Origin: Gammaproteobacteria bacterium
GTDB lineage: Bacteria; Pseudomonadota; Gammaproteobacteria; UBA6429; Thiohalophilaceae
Length of the DNA stretch: 63,542 nucleotides
Direction: 5' to 3'
Assembly: GCA_022712915.1 (NCBI GenBank)
Contig: JAFLJQ010000060.1
Location: forward strand, 1-63,542
A model generated the notes under the pieces. The model was not told where the DNA came from, searched no databases, and was given only the letters and a program-made list of their open reading frames with translations. Below are positions 52,367 to 61,547 of this stretch, piece after piece (positions within the stretch are counted from its first letter, which is position 1; every line of letters begins with the position of its first letter). The position numbers were made by a program, and so were the translations under genes.

Positions 52367-54184
52367 ATGCCTAGATTGCCAATATCTATTATTATTTTCT
52401 TCATTCTTCTTACAGGTTGTGACAATAGTCAACTTCAGGCACCCAATCCACCTGCTGTCGTGCGTGAAGTCCCGGCGGACTGGGCGATAGCGCAAAAAGA
52501 ACGCCGAATAGCCAAGGCCGAACATATACGAAAATTTAAAGACTCGTATGACCAGTTTGCCAATTTTGCCGTAAGTGAAACGGATGGTGTTCCGTACATC
52601 ATGCTTAAGTTGTTGCCGATTATTGCACCTGAATACTGGGGTAGTGGCGATAAATTTCTTGATGTTATAGGCCTATATATAGATGATCGGCAGCTCGATT
52701 ATCCAATGCCTCGTGGTATTGGTTTTAGTGGCCTGTCCCGCAAGGAATTGCACGGCAATATTGATTATGCCTCTTTTACTTGTGGCGGTTGTCATATTGG
52801 TAGGGTCAGGCTGGATGATGGCAGTATTGAATATCTGGATGGCGGTATTAATACTGAATTTAATGTTATTTTATTCCGCCATAAGGTCAATCAAACATTA
52901 CAAAAAATTTATGCCGGTGAAACAGACGCGGAAAAGAAAAACCAGAGAGTGATAGATGCTATTCTGGTGGCGCTGAAGAATAGCCATAAACAGGACAAGC
53001 ATTTTTTTTACAAAAACTATCGCTACAAAACCAGACATTTTGATGCGCAATATGAACAAAAACAAATCGAACTCTTCACAAAAAATGCCAGTACCTTCAT
53101 ACCAAAATATGTCAAAACCATTGAAGCGGTATATCGTGGTTGGGGTATTCTGGCAGATAAACTGTATCCTGATATCAAGCCGGATATTATGCTTGGCTTT
53201 GCGGGTATGGAAGATGCTATCTCATTCAATGCGGTCAGTGCTTACAATGGACTCAAGCCAAAATTTATTATTGGCTGGTTTGCCGCCGTCGCTTTGCCAT
53301 CACATCCTGGTATCACAGATATTATGGCCGTCTGGGATCAAGATTCTCGCAACCCACGCTGGAATGAAGCCAGAGACGACTTGATCAATGGGGGTGGACA
53401 GTGGAATGGCCATATTCCCATGCCGATTTTTAAGAACATTGCGGCACAAAAAACCTTAGGTTTTGATAATGTCGATATACGTGTCTCCGATCATTCGAAC
53501 AGGTTGTTGGACAAGTTGCCGCCATCTGTTTATCCCTTTGAGGTTGATGTGGCTCTGGCACGTAAGGGGCAAGCATTATTTGCTGCCAACTGCGCCAGTT
53601 GTCACCAGCCGAACAATGGCAAGGTTTATCGTAATATGGGTACACACCTCGGGCGCGCAAAAATTGCCAATCAACTGATCACCATTGCGGCACAGAGCAG
53701 TTTTACAGCGGCTTGTTCACCCACCACCGTCACAGTGGATATAGATGGCACAAGCCGCAAGCCCTGTGCAGAATATAGGGGTGTGTCACTGGTGGGCAAA
53801 AAGAAATTGGCGATGACATCCCCCAGTCGACATGACGGCTACAATGCCTTGCCGTTGGTTGGACTCTGGGCACAGGCACCGTATCTGCATAATGGCTCCA
53901 TCCCGACGATTTATCATCTGTTGATGCCCGCTGAGCGTCCTGCCTCTTTCAGCAAAAGTCGTCTGGATTATGACAAAAAATGGTTAGGTTTCTCCTGGGA
54001 TCCAGGCGTTTCACACCGAGGAGGGAGTAAAGAGGGTTATATTTACAAGCCTGCATCATCACCTTCGATTGGCAATGCGGGACATAACAAAGATATCCTG
54101 CAAGGTGATAAAACCTATAAGCTCGATTGGTCTAATGACAAGGCGGGTGCAATGGCGATTATTGAGTACCTGAAAACGCTGTAG
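52367..54184 (+). CDS. Diheme c-type lipoprotein (RoxA/DHCCP-like)
   Basis: 605 residues. The signal peptide ends in a lipobox, LLTGC (Cys 18), so the mature protein is a lipoprotein facing the periplasm. Heme c sites are CGGCH (139-143) and CASCH (409-413). The APYLHNGSIPTIYHLL block (504-519) pairs it with the first diheme protein. The two are only distantly alike elsewhere, so they are not a recent duplication. It is the last gene of the cluster. It may be a second oxygenase or peroxidase acting on the same product. Confidence 0.82.
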   Translation: MPRLPISIIIFFILLTGCDNSQLQAPNPPAVVREVPADWAIAQKERRIAKAEHIRKFKDSYDQFANFAVSETDGVPYIMLKLLPIIAPEYWGSGDKFLDVIGLYIDDRQLDYPMPRGIGFSGLSRKELHGNIDYASFTCGGCHIGRVRLDDGSIEYLDGGINTEFNVILFRHKVNQTLQKIYAGETDAEKKNQRVIDAILVALKNSHKQDKHFFYKNYRYKTRHFDAQYEQKQIELFTKNASTFIPKYVKTIEAVYRGWGILADKLYPDIKPDIMLGFAGMEDAISFNAVSAYNGLKPKFIIGWFAAVALPSHPGITDIMAVWDQDSRNPRWNEARDDLINGGGQWNGHIPMPIFKNIAAQKTLGFDNVDIRVSDHSNRLLDKLPPSVYPFEVDVALARKGQALFAANCASCHQPNNGKVYRNMGTHLGRAKIANQLITIAAQSSFTAACSPTTVTVDIDGTSRKPCAEYRGVSLVGKKKLAMTSPSRHDGYNALPLVGLWAQAPYLHNGSIPTIYHLLMPAERPASFSKSRLDYDKKWLGFSWDPGVSHRGGSKEGYIYKPASSPSIGNAGHNKDILQGDKTYKLDWSNDKAGAMAIIEYLKTL

Positions 54185-54524
54185 ACATTCAACGTGGGCA
54201 TAGTGATATAATCACGTATAAAAAAAAGGTCAAGAAGAATGTCGCGTTTATTTGCTTGATAGATACGATATTGCACCATCAAAATGCCAGGAATGTAATT
54301 CAACGCAAAGATTGATTATTTCCATATAAATAATGTGCATTACGATCGCCATCGGTTAGTCATTCATCATTGATACGGCTCACAACATCCAACGGACTCT
54401 CGCAAAAAAATCACTGTTTATAGATGTTTCTATAAGTATTGGTGCGCTGAAATCTTTTTTGAACCCTCTTCGAACACCCTGCGACTAACCAGATACTTAA
54501 CCAACAAACATAGAGAATATAAAA
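54185..54524. other. Intergenic region, no gene seen
   Basis: 340 bp between the diheme operon and the CARDB gene. No gene, terminator or clear promoter was recognised. The segment TTTATAGATGTTTCTATAA near 54420 is palindromic and could be an operator. Confidence 0.35.
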
Positions 54525-55079
54525 ATGAAATCATTAATACTAAAAACGGCTTTAACAGCAATTACCCTGTCTATCACTGTTTCTTCAAGCTTTGCGGCCC
54601 CCTCTAATGGGCCAAAACCAAGCTGCTACAATATGGGTGAAATAGCGGTTTTCAGTAATGGCATGTGGGTATGCAAACAACCTTCTATCAAGGCAAAGGG
54701 TAATGGCATGGAATCTGCCGTTGGAGGAGGTGGTAATAAACTGGCGAACAAGAAGCCTAAAAGAGCACGTCCTGATTATATTATTACGAAAGTAAAACGT
54801 AAAAAAAATAATGACAAAGTGCTTGCGGTTACCGTCAAGAATCTTGGTTCGAAAGCATCTGTAGCGGGTTCAGAGCTGTTTGCAACCGTCAAAGGTGGTG
54901 ATGTAGGGATTGCCGGAATCGCTATGCCTATGCTCAAAACTGGTCAATCCAAAACTGTATTTGTCAGTTTTCACAAAGCACCTGATCATGGTTCACGTAT
55001 TCGTGTTATGGCTGATGGAAATAAAAAAATTAAGGAATCAAATGAAAATAATAATGTAAAACAGTTTGTTTACAAATAA
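54525..55079 (+). CDS. Secreted CARDB-domain protein
   Basis: 184 residues: a signal peptide (about 1-24, ending FAA), a short Cys-containing segment (CYNMGE, then CKQ), a Lys-rich linker, and a CARDB-like Ig domain (about 85-184). The domain shows RPDYIITKVK, VTVKNLGSKASVAGS and the final ADGNKKIKESNENNN, typical of CARDB. Such domains mediate adhesion or assembly of exported proteins. It has its own terminator. Confidence 0.75.
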   Translation: MKSLILKTALTAITLSITVSSSFAAPSNGPKPSCYNMGEIAVFSNGMWVCKQPSIKAKGNGMESAVGGGGNKLANKKPKRARPDYIITKVKRKKNNDKVLAVTVKNLGSKASVAGSELFATVKGGDVGIAGIAMPMLKTGQSKTVFVSFHKAPDHGSRIRVMADGNKKIKESNENNNVKQFVYK

Positions 55080-55103
55080 GATAGTTTAAATCTTCACTAA
55101 TAG

Positions 55104-55135
55104 CCGCGTTTTAGAAATAGAACGCGGTTTTTTTT
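55104..55135 (+). terminator. Intrinsic terminator after the CARDB gene
   Basis: Stem CCGCGTT / AACGCGG (55104-55110, 55121-55127) followed by eight T. A strong Rho-independent terminator, separating this gene from the SodC-like gene. Confidence 0.9.
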
Positions 55136-55507
55136 CGTCCAATAGAATTGTTATACCGTGATTGTATACTGAGTACATGTTTATATTGGATTTCATGAAT
55201 TCATCCAATGCATTGTTGTTCTGATTCACATAACATGCTTGAAATATATTATTTTAAATAAATTGCTATGAATATATGTTGATTGGATGGATATTTTCAG
55301 TTTGACGTAATTTGACACTGGTTTAAATGGTGCATCCATCACATTATCCTCTTTAAATATGACATGTCGCTAACCAGTTTAGTTAGCATAATATTTTGTT
55401 AAGTGGGTTATGTTTCAGTTTTTTTTAAGATGGGTGTCTTGTTTGTTATATTTAAATGAATTACTAATGACGATTAACTCTAAGACTAAACTAATTGCGA
55501 GGATGTT
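55136..55507. other. Intergenic region, no gene seen
   Basis: 372 AT-rich bases between the terminator and the SodC-like gene. No gene, and no clear promoter was identified, although one must serve the next gene. Confidence 0.4.
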
Positions 55508-55987
55508 ATGAAAGTTACAAATAGTAAGGTAGTTAAATGTGCGGCCATTGCAGCGGTGTTTGTCTTGGCACCAATGAGTGCTATTGCCGGTGGAGCCATA
55601 GTTTCTAGTGGCAAGGCCATGGCCACCAATGTTGGTGTTGAAAGATATGGCAAAATAAAGGGGCATGCCCATATGATCCGCAAACTCCCTGGTGAGACTG
55701 GTATCACTGATGTCAGCCTGCGTGTAAAAGGATTGTTCCCAAATCAAACCTATCCTGTTCACGTACATAATGCATCCTGCAAAACAGGTGGTGGTGGTCA
55801 TTATCAAAACGAAGTGGGCGGTGCTGTGGATGATATCAATGAAATCTGGTTGACCTTCACTACAAATTCTATGGGGAAAGGTTCAAACAAAGCCGACCAT
55901 GGCCATCTTGCACGTGAGGATGCACGATCTATTATTATACACGACTATACTGACAAGGCACGTATCGCTTGCATAGATCTCAATTAG
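55508..55987 (+). CDS. Exported Cu/Zn superoxide-dismutase-like protein
   Basis: 159 residues with a signal peptide (about 1-27, ending AIA). The SodC-like ligand pattern is partly present: HVHNASC, GGGGHY, DHGHLAREDARSIIIHD and ARIACIDL. The two cysteines can form the family disulfide. The catalytic arginine and full ligand set cannot be confirmed, so it may be a non-enzymatic SOD-like metal-binding protein. An exported oxidative-stress role would fit near diheme oxygenases. Confidence 0.7.
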   Translation: MKVTNSKVVKCAAIAAVFVLAPMSAIAGGAIVSSGKAMATNVGVERYGKIKGHAHMIRKLPGETGITDVSLRVKGLFPNQTYPVHVHNASCKTGGGGHYQNEVGGAVDDINEIWLTFTTNSMGKGSNKADHGHLAREDARSIIIHDYTDKARIACIDLN

Positions 55988-56349
55988 TTAGCTGTAGCTG
56001 ATTATTCAGTTAAATACAATCGTGAGAGGAGGAGTAAGTCACTCGACGGACTCTTCCTTTTTTTAATCCATATTTCAATTTATAAAATTGCAACAAGGTG
56101 CCATTCTTTGAAGTGAACAATCCGTATCAATGGATGTGGCAGGGAACGAGTTTCAGTGGCAGGTCGTGAATCTAACGGGACAACTGCCTTAAGAAAACAG
56201 AGTAATGTATTGTTATTTTGTCATTATTTTAGATTTATTACTTTGCGTGTAATGTAATCTTCCCCATTTATCTATTTCTCTCTGATGGCATTGACTGTCA
56301 TAATAGCGCCTATCTCAATCCCTGTTCAGTAGAGTGGCATCCCCAAACA
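55988..56349. other. Intergenic region with terminator, no gene seen
   Basis: 362 bp before dusC. It holds the terminator at 56028-56064. A TAACGGGACA stretch near 56175 matches ten bases of the MITE terminal repeat but has no further similarity. No gene is seen. Confidence 0.4.
56028..56064 (+). terminator. Intrinsic terminator after the SodC-like gene
   Basis: Stem GGAGGAGT / ACTCTTCC (one G-U pair) at 56028-56035 and 56050-56057, followed by seven T. Confidence 0.75.
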
Positions 56350-57297
56350 GTGAAAATCATGCTTGCCCCGATGGAAGGCGTTATCAATCATCACATGCGA
56401 CAAGCTCTCACCAGCGTCGGTGGCTATGATGCTTGCGTGACGGAGTTTTTGCGCATCACCGATCAGCGCCTACCCTCCAGGGTGTTCAAACGCCTGTCAC
56501 CGGAGTTGGCACAGCAGGGTCAAACCACATCGGGTGTACCTGTAATACTACAGCTCCTGGGCAGTGACCTTGAGATGATGGCGGCCAACGCACACAAGGC
56601 GGTACAACTTGGGGCGCCCGCTATCGATATCAATTTTGGATGCCCATCAAAATTCGTCAACCGCAAGATGGGCGGATCCATATTGTTACGCGAACCTGAA
56701 CGCGTGCATGCCATTGTCGCAGCCGTGCGCAAGGCGGTTGATGCCGCCATTCCTGTCACGGCCAAGATGCGCCTCGGTTATGAAGATGACATGCTGGCTT
56801 TGGATAATGCCCTGGCCATAGAGGCTGCGGGGGCGACGGAGTTAACGGTACACGCCCGCACCAAGATCGAAGGCTACACGCCGCCTGCCCGTTGGGAGGC
56901 ACTGGCCCCCCTGCGTGAAGCACTGATTATTCCTCTAATTGCCAACGGCGATATCCGCAGTCTCGATGATTACCGTCGTTGTGTAGCCGCAAGTGGTTGT
57001 GTGGATGTGATGCTGGGGCGTGGCGCACTTAATGATCCCTCACTGGCCAGACAGATAAAACAGTATAAGCCAGGTGACACCATCGTGCCGATGGACTGGT
57101 GTGATATCACCTCATTGATACTCGTGACCAGTGAACAAATGGAACAAGAGTATCTGAAAAAACATGTCCTGATGCGTATCAAGCAGTGGCTGGGGATGCT
57201 GCGTAGAGATCACCAGAAAGGCCAACAGGTGTTTGATGAGATTCGTCGGATGAAGATCCTGGAGGATGTCAAGGGCGTGTTGAGGAAGGGCAAGTAA
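56350..57297 (+). CDS. dusC: tRNA-dihydrouridine(16) synthase DusC
   Basis: 315 residues of the FMN-dependent Dus family: MLAPMEGV at the N-terminus, INFGCPSKFVNRKMGGS (the catalytic Cys is in FGCPSK), AKMRLGYED, VHARTK and LIANGDI. The C-terminal RIKQWLGMLRR region fits the DusC subgroup modifying U16. GTG 56350 is used because it gives the conserved MKIMLAPMEG start; ATG 56359 would lose three residues. Confidence 0.92.
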   Translation: MKIMLAPMEGVINHHMRQALTSVGGYDACVTEFLRITDQRLPSRVFKRLSPELAQQGQTTSGVPVILQLLGSDLEMMAANAHKAVQLGAPAIDINFGCPSKFVNRKMGGSILLREPERVHAIVAAVRKAVDAAIPVTAKMRLGYEDDMLALDNALAIEAAGATELTVHARTKIEGYTPPARWEALAPLREALIIPLIANGDIRSLDDYRRCVAASGCVDVMLGRGALNDPSLARQIKQYKPGDTIVPMDWCDITSLILVTSEQMEQEYLKKHVLMRIKQWLGMLRRDHQKGQQVFDEIRRMKILEDVKGVLRKGK

Positions 57298-57358
57298 GGT
57301 CATATTGATTTTAAAAAAATTGAATCACAAGGCCATCAAAGTAGAAGGAAGACTTTAA

Positions 57359-58585
57359 TTGAAAAAAATATTAGTGATTGGTTATGTATGGCCTGAGCCA
57401 AATTCATCTGCGGCAGGTTGCCACATGATGTCTATTTTGCGACTGTATAAAAAACAAAGCTGGCAAGTTGAATTTGCGACACCTGCGCAAGCAAACGAGC
57501 ACATGATTGATTTAGCCAATGAAGGAATTTCAAGTAAAAGTATTATGCTAAATTGCGATAGTTTTGATACTTACATTTCAGAATACCAACCCGATATAGT
57601 CATGTTTGACCGTTTTATGATGGAGGAGCAATTTGGCTGGAGAGTAGAAAAAAATTGCCCAAATGCACTTAAAATATTAGACACGGAAGATCTGCAATGT
57701 TTACGTCATGCTCGGCATCAAGCCTATAAAAAGAAACGTGAGATTACGCAAGCAGATCTATTTAGTAATTTAGCAAAACGTGAAATTGCGGCCATTTTAC
57801 GCAGCGATATTTCTTTGATTATTTCTAGCTTTGAAATGGCGTTATTAGTCAACACCTTTAAGGTAGATGCTAGTTTGCTTCATTATCTGCCTTTTATGGT
57901 TGATCTGGCAAAGTACTCAGGTAAAACAACCCCTTTTTCTGATCGAAAACATTTTATGACGATCGGTAATTTTCGCCATGCTCCAAATTGGGATGCCGTC
58001 TTAACACTACAAAAAATATGGCCTTTAATAAAAAAACAAATTCCTAAAGCGGAATGTCATATTTATGGATCTTATCCTCCCCCCAAAGCGACAGCCTTAA
58101 ATAACCCAAAAATGGGTTTTTTAGTCAAAGGATGGGTTAAAAATGCATTTACCGTGATAGAAGAATCTCGACTTTGCCTGGCGCCTATAAATTTTGGTGC
58201 CGGCATTAAAGGTAAATTATTAGATGCTATGCTTATGCAGACACCCAGCATTACAACATCGGTAGGTAGCGAAGGAATGTGCCAACAAGAACCCTGGCCT
58301 GGTGTCATTACAGATGATTTAACAGAATTTGTAAAAGCGTCTGTTAGATTATATAACGATGAACAAGAGTGGCTTAAAGTACAACAAAATGCTATGCCTC
58401 TATTAAAGGCGCGATATGACAGTCAGCAACTAGGCGCTCAATTAATAACAAAAATAATGGGGATAGAAAAAAATTTGCTTTATCATCGATTAAATAATTT
58501 CACAGGCGCCATGCTTAAACATCATTCCATGATGAGCACTAAATATATGACCCAGTGGATAGCAGAAAAAAATACAAATAAATAG
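57359..58585 (+). CDS. Glycosyltransferase, GT4-like
   Basis: 408 residues, GT-B fold. The first domain begins KKILVIGYVWPEPNSSAAG, and the second has FMTIGNFRHAPNWDAV, IYGSYPPPKA and CLAPINFGAGIKGKLLDAM. The last block contains the nucleotide-sugar-binding glutamate position occupied by other residues, so a GT4-like enzyme is assumed. No sugar pathway is next to it. The start is TTG 57359. The base composition is lower in GC than in dusC and rlmG, suggesting acquisition. Confidence 0.75.
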   Translation: MKKILVIGYVWPEPNSSAAGCHMMSILRLYKKQSWQVEFATPAQANEHMIDLANEGISSKSIMLNCDSFDTYISEYQPDIVMFDRFMMEEQFGWRVEKNCPNALKILDTEDLQCLRHARHQAYKKKREITQADLFSNLAKREIAAILRSDISLIISSFEMALLVNTFKVDASLLHYLPFMVDLAKYSGKTTPFSDRKHFMTIGNFRHAPNWDAVLTLQKIWPLIKKQIPKAECHIYGSYPPPKATALNNPKMGFLVKGWVKNAFTVIEESRLCLAPINFGAGIKGKLLDAMLMQTPSITTSVGSEGMCQQEPWPGVITDDLTEFVKASVRLYNDEQEWLKVQQNAMPLLKARYDSQQLGAQLITKIMGIEKNLLYHRLNNFTGAMLKHHSMMSTKYMTQWIAEKNTNK

Positions 58586-58588
58586 ACG
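58555..58588 (+). repeat. Direct repeat, copy 1 (3' end of glycosyltransferase gene)
   Basis: GTGGATAGCAGAAAAAAATA and the following 14 bases are repeated, with four or five differences, at 59584-59616. Copy 1 encodes the last residues and stop of the glycosyltransferase. The pair brackets the cNMP-binding gene, as left by an insertion or duplication. Confidence 0.6.
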
Positions 58589-58697
58589 CATTAAGAAAGA
58601 ACTAGTATTTTTTAAATTAATTTATAACTTTAATAAATATAAAGTGGGATTGAGCTCTTCATTTTAACTTCATAAATTATAAATAGAAGATATAATT

Positions 58698-59483
58698 ATG
58701 TACCATAATCTTAATATACCAGATGATTGCCATGCCCTATGGGAAACATGTCACTCACTTGTGCCGAAACTTTTGAGAAATATAACAATTAAATCAAATG
58801 ATTTAATTCTTATGCCCAACAAACCTATCAAACCTCAATCTAAATCTTTTTATTTAATTAAAAGTGGAACAATCAGTGAGACATACAAAGGTAAGGTTGT
58901 CGTTAATTATGAGGAAGGCGATATGATAGGTGTGGATGGATTGATGCTCCAGAAAACAACAGCCTTTGAAAATGACTTTTCCGTCACTGTTGATGAATAT
59001 GACGGGCAATATTTTATTGATGAAATAGTTAATGACAAAAGTAAAGTCTTGATGTGGATTCAATACTTATCCTGTTTGAATCAAAGCCATCAATTGCTTA
59101 TGTGTCATTTTAGTCAGCAGAAAATTTCATTTTCTCCTGAATATCGTCATTACCGAAAAGGCGATGTTATTATTAAAGAAAACACAGAAGGTGTTGAAGT
59201 CTATACACTGATTTCGGGTTCTGCCAATGTTATAATTAATAATACAGAGGTAGGGGAAATCAATAAGGATGAAATATTTGGTGCGATCGCAGCATTAACC
59301 AACACCAAACGCAATGCTAGCATTGTTGCGACATCTGATTGCGAAACCATAGTTATTAAAAACGATAGTTTTCGTAATTTACTGTCGACAAGACCGGATG
59401 CCGTACAAAAGCTTATCTATGATATGGCCAGAACAATTGTGTCAAGTAATGATAAAATTATAAACTTATCTAAAAGAAATTGA
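58698..59483 (+). CDS. Cyclic-nucleotide-binding-domain protein
   Basis: 261 residues with two cNMP-type beta-barrels. The first (about 35-120, FYLIKSGTISE, YEEGDMIGVDGLM) is degenerate. The second (about 145-245) is nearer to consensus with ISGSANVIINN and KDEIFGAIAALTNTKRNASIVA. No helix-turn-helix or enzyme domain follows. It lies in an AT-rich block between two direct repeats. It may be an effector of the CHASE2 cyclase elsewhere in the window, but that is only a possibility. Confidence 0.78.
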   Translation: MYHNLNIPDDCHALWETCHSLVPKLLRNITIKSNDLILMPNKPIKPQSKSFYLIKSGTISETYKGKVVVNYEEGDMIGVDGLMLQKTTAFENDFSVTVDEYDGQYFIDEIVNDKSKVLMWIQYLSCLNQSHQLLMCHFSQQKISFSPEYRHYRKGDVIIKENTEGVEVYTLISGSANVIINNTEVGEINKDEIFGAIAALTNTKRNASIVATSDCETIVIKNDSFRNLLSTRPDAVQKLIYDMARTIVSSNDKIINLSKRN

Positions 59484-59583
59484 ATGTAACGACAATATCT
59501 GGAATTGTAAATTTCAATACTTGCCCTATTGCCTCGCATGACATAGGAAAGCATACCTTCAACAAGACACCCACTATGCCCCT

Positions 59584-59616
59584 GTGGATCGCAGAAAAAA
59601 TACAAATAATTAGAAT
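59584..59616 (+). repeat. Direct repeat, copy 2 (upstream of ygjP)
   Basis: GTGGATCGCAGAAAAAATAC and the following bases match the 3' end of the glycosyltransferase gene. Here the segment is non-coding and lies about 20 bp upstream of the ygjP-like start. Confidence 0.6.
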
Positions 59617-59636
59617 GTGCCACCATTTAAATCATT

Positions 59637-60164
59637 ATGCGCCCTAAATCACCTCCCAACTATCTTGCGGGCTATCCTGCGTTTCTGATCGAAAATGTAC
59701 AACGCTTGATTGACCAGGGTAAACTGGTGGACATGCTACTCCAGAAGTACCCACTTGCACATACGGTACGAACTGACAAGGCGCTCTATGATTACGTGGT
59801 AAAGCTCAAAAAAAACTATCTACGCAATTCAAAACAACTGAGTAAGGTGGTTTTTGACAACAAACTACATATCACTCAGCAGGCACTTGGTATGCACACC
59901 AGTAAATCCTTAGTGCAGGGCATAAAACTCAAGGCCAAACATGAGATCCGCGTGGCGGCCGTGTTCAAGGATATGCCACCTGAATTTTTGCACATGATAG
60001 TGGTTCATGAATTGGCACACATAAAGGAGCGTGAGCACAACAAAACCTTTTATAAACTCTGTCAGTATATGGAACCCAACTATCACCAGTTGGAGTTTGA
60101 CCTGCGTGTTTACCTCACCTACCTGGATATGGCGGGGCAGCCACTTTGGTTGCCAGCCAAGTAA
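59637..60164 (+). CDS. ygjP: YgjP-like zinc metallopeptidase
   Basis: 175 residues of the YgjP/DUF45 (M48-like) family. The zinc site is VHELAHIKEREHNKTFY, with HExxH at about residues 123-127, followed by MEPNYHQLEFDLRVYL. In E. coli ygjP is next to rlmG, and that pairing is kept here. Its function is unresolved. Its stop codon lies inside the terminal repeat of the hairpin element that follows. Confidence 0.9.
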   Translation: MRPKSPPNYLAGYPAFLIENVQRLIDQGKLVDMLLQKYPLAHTVRTDKALYDYVVKLKKNYLRNSKQLSKVVFDNKLHITQQALGMHTSKSLVQGIKLKAKHEIRVAAVFKDMPPEFLHMIVVHELAHIKEREHNKTFYKLCQYMEPNYHQLEFDLRVYLTYLDMAGQPLWLPAK

Positions 60165-60279
60165 AGGGCGCTTCTATAAAGAGTGATTTTTTTGTGAGAG
60201 CAAGGAAGCACCGCGCTGACGCCGCTATCGCGGACTTGTGCCCCTTGGTGAAAAGTGCATTTATAGAAGAGCCCTTTAC
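60161..60279. repeat. Small hairpin repeat element, complete copy
   Basis: A 119-bp element with 20-bp terminal inverted repeats, GTAAAGGGCGCTTCTATAAA and TTTATAGAAGAGCCCTTTAC (one mismatch). The interior is also partly self-complementary (GTGAGAGCAAGG opposite CCTTGGTGAAAA). It can fold as one long hairpin. Its left end supplies the TAA stop of ygjP. A partial copy is at 47054-47125. It resembles REP/NEMIS-type dispersed repeats in size and may act on transcript ends. Confidence 0.8.
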
Positions 60280-60311
60280 TCATTGTTTAATAATTTCGTA
60301 CAATACAGCTT

Positions 60312-61457
60312 ATGGAAACACTCTTGCTGCCTCAAGGCGAATTTCACCTCTCCCGTTATCCGGAAGACAAAAATGATCCATTAAGGGCTTGGGATGCGGC
60401 AGACGAATATGTGTTAAATTACCTGTCTGGACAATTTAACTCAGAAAAAGTACTAAACGTCTTAATCGTTAACGATGGTTTTGGTGCATTATCGGTAGCC
60501 CTGGCACATCACACAGTAACCGCCTGGACAGATTCTTTTCTCTCCGAAAATAGCATAAAATCAAACCTTCTTAATAATAAGCTGCCCATTGAAAAAATTA
60601 AAATAATTAATAGCCTGGAAACGCCTAAAGATCACTATGATCTAGTCATTATTAAAATCCCAAAAACACTTGCCATGCTTGAGGACGTACTGGCACGAAT
60701 AAGGCCCATCCTTCAACCAGAAACACAGATTGTTGGCGCGGCCATGGTTAAAGCCATACATACCTCAACCTTGTCGTTGTTTGAAAAATACATCGGCATC
60801 ACACAGACATCTTTAGCAAAGAAAAAAGCTCGCTTAATTCATTGCCAGTTAAGCGAAAAAATCGCCCCCGTTAAAACACCTTATCCAACGACTTACATCC
60901 TGGAAGAAACGGGGTATATCATCATCAACCATGCCAACGTCTTCTCACGAGAAAGTTTGGATATTGGAGCACGTTTTTTTTTGCAGCATCTTCCAAAAGA
61001 TGAAAAATATAAAACCATTATTGACCTGGCCTGCGGTAATGGCGTAGTGGGTTTAATCGCTGCCGCGACCAATCCTCAAGCAGACCTGATCTTTCTCGAT
61101 GAATCGTATATGGCTGTCGCGTCAGCACACGAAAATTTTAGAGTCGCATTTGCTGAGAGCAGAAAAGCTGTATTTCAGGTATCGAACTGCTTGCAATATA
61201 GTCCAAAAGAAACAGCTGATCTCATTTTAAATAACCCGCCTTTTCATCAGCAACATGCCGTGGGTGATGTTATTGCGTGGAATATGTTTCAGCAATCCAG
61301 AGACGTACTCAAACAAAATGGTGAGTTATGGGTGATTGGGAATCGCCATCTTGGCTACCATGTCAAACTGAAAAAACTGTTTGGTAATTGTGAAACTATA
61401 GCGGGGAACAAAAAATTCGTCATTTTAAAATCAATAAAACAAAGTATTTATGGTTAA
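60312..61457 (+). CDS. rlmG: 23S rRNA (guanine(1835)-N2)-methyltransferase RlmG
   Basis: 381 residues: an inactive N-terminal methyltransferase-like half and an active C-terminal half. SAM motif I is DLACGNGVVGL near residue 238, and the catalytic motif is LNNPPFHQ near 310. It methylates G1835 of 23S rRNA. Gene order ygjP-rlmG matches E. coli. Confidence 0.92.
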   Translation: METLLLPQGEFHLSRYPEDKNDPLRAWDAADEYVLNYLSGQFNSEKVLNVLIVNDGFGALSVALAHHTVTAWTDSFLSENSIKSNLLNNKLPIEKIKIINSLETPKDHYDLVIIKIPKTLAMLEDVLARIRPILQPETQIVGAAMVKAIHTSTLSLFEKYIGITQTSLAKKKARLIHCQLSEKIAPVKTPYPTTYILEETGYIIINHANVFSRESLDIGARFFLQHLPKDEKYKTIIDLACGNGVVGLIAAATNPQADLIFLDESYMAVASAHENFRVAFAESRKAVFQVSNCLQYSPKETADLILNNPPFHQQHAVGDVIAWNMFQQSRDVLKQNGELWVIGNRHLGYHVKLKKLFGNCETIAGNKKFVILKSIKQSIYG

Positions 61458-61547
61458 AATAAATTAGTTAATGTTCATGCATGTCAGATTTTTAATCGAA
61501 TCAAAACTATTTGTATCGCACAAAATTATACAAAGACACGGAACTCG

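Noticed and set aside
56165..56190. Possible fourth MITE end (TAACGGGACA)
   Set aside because: Only ten bases match; the following bases (ACTGCC) and the surroundings do not match the family, and no partner end is near.
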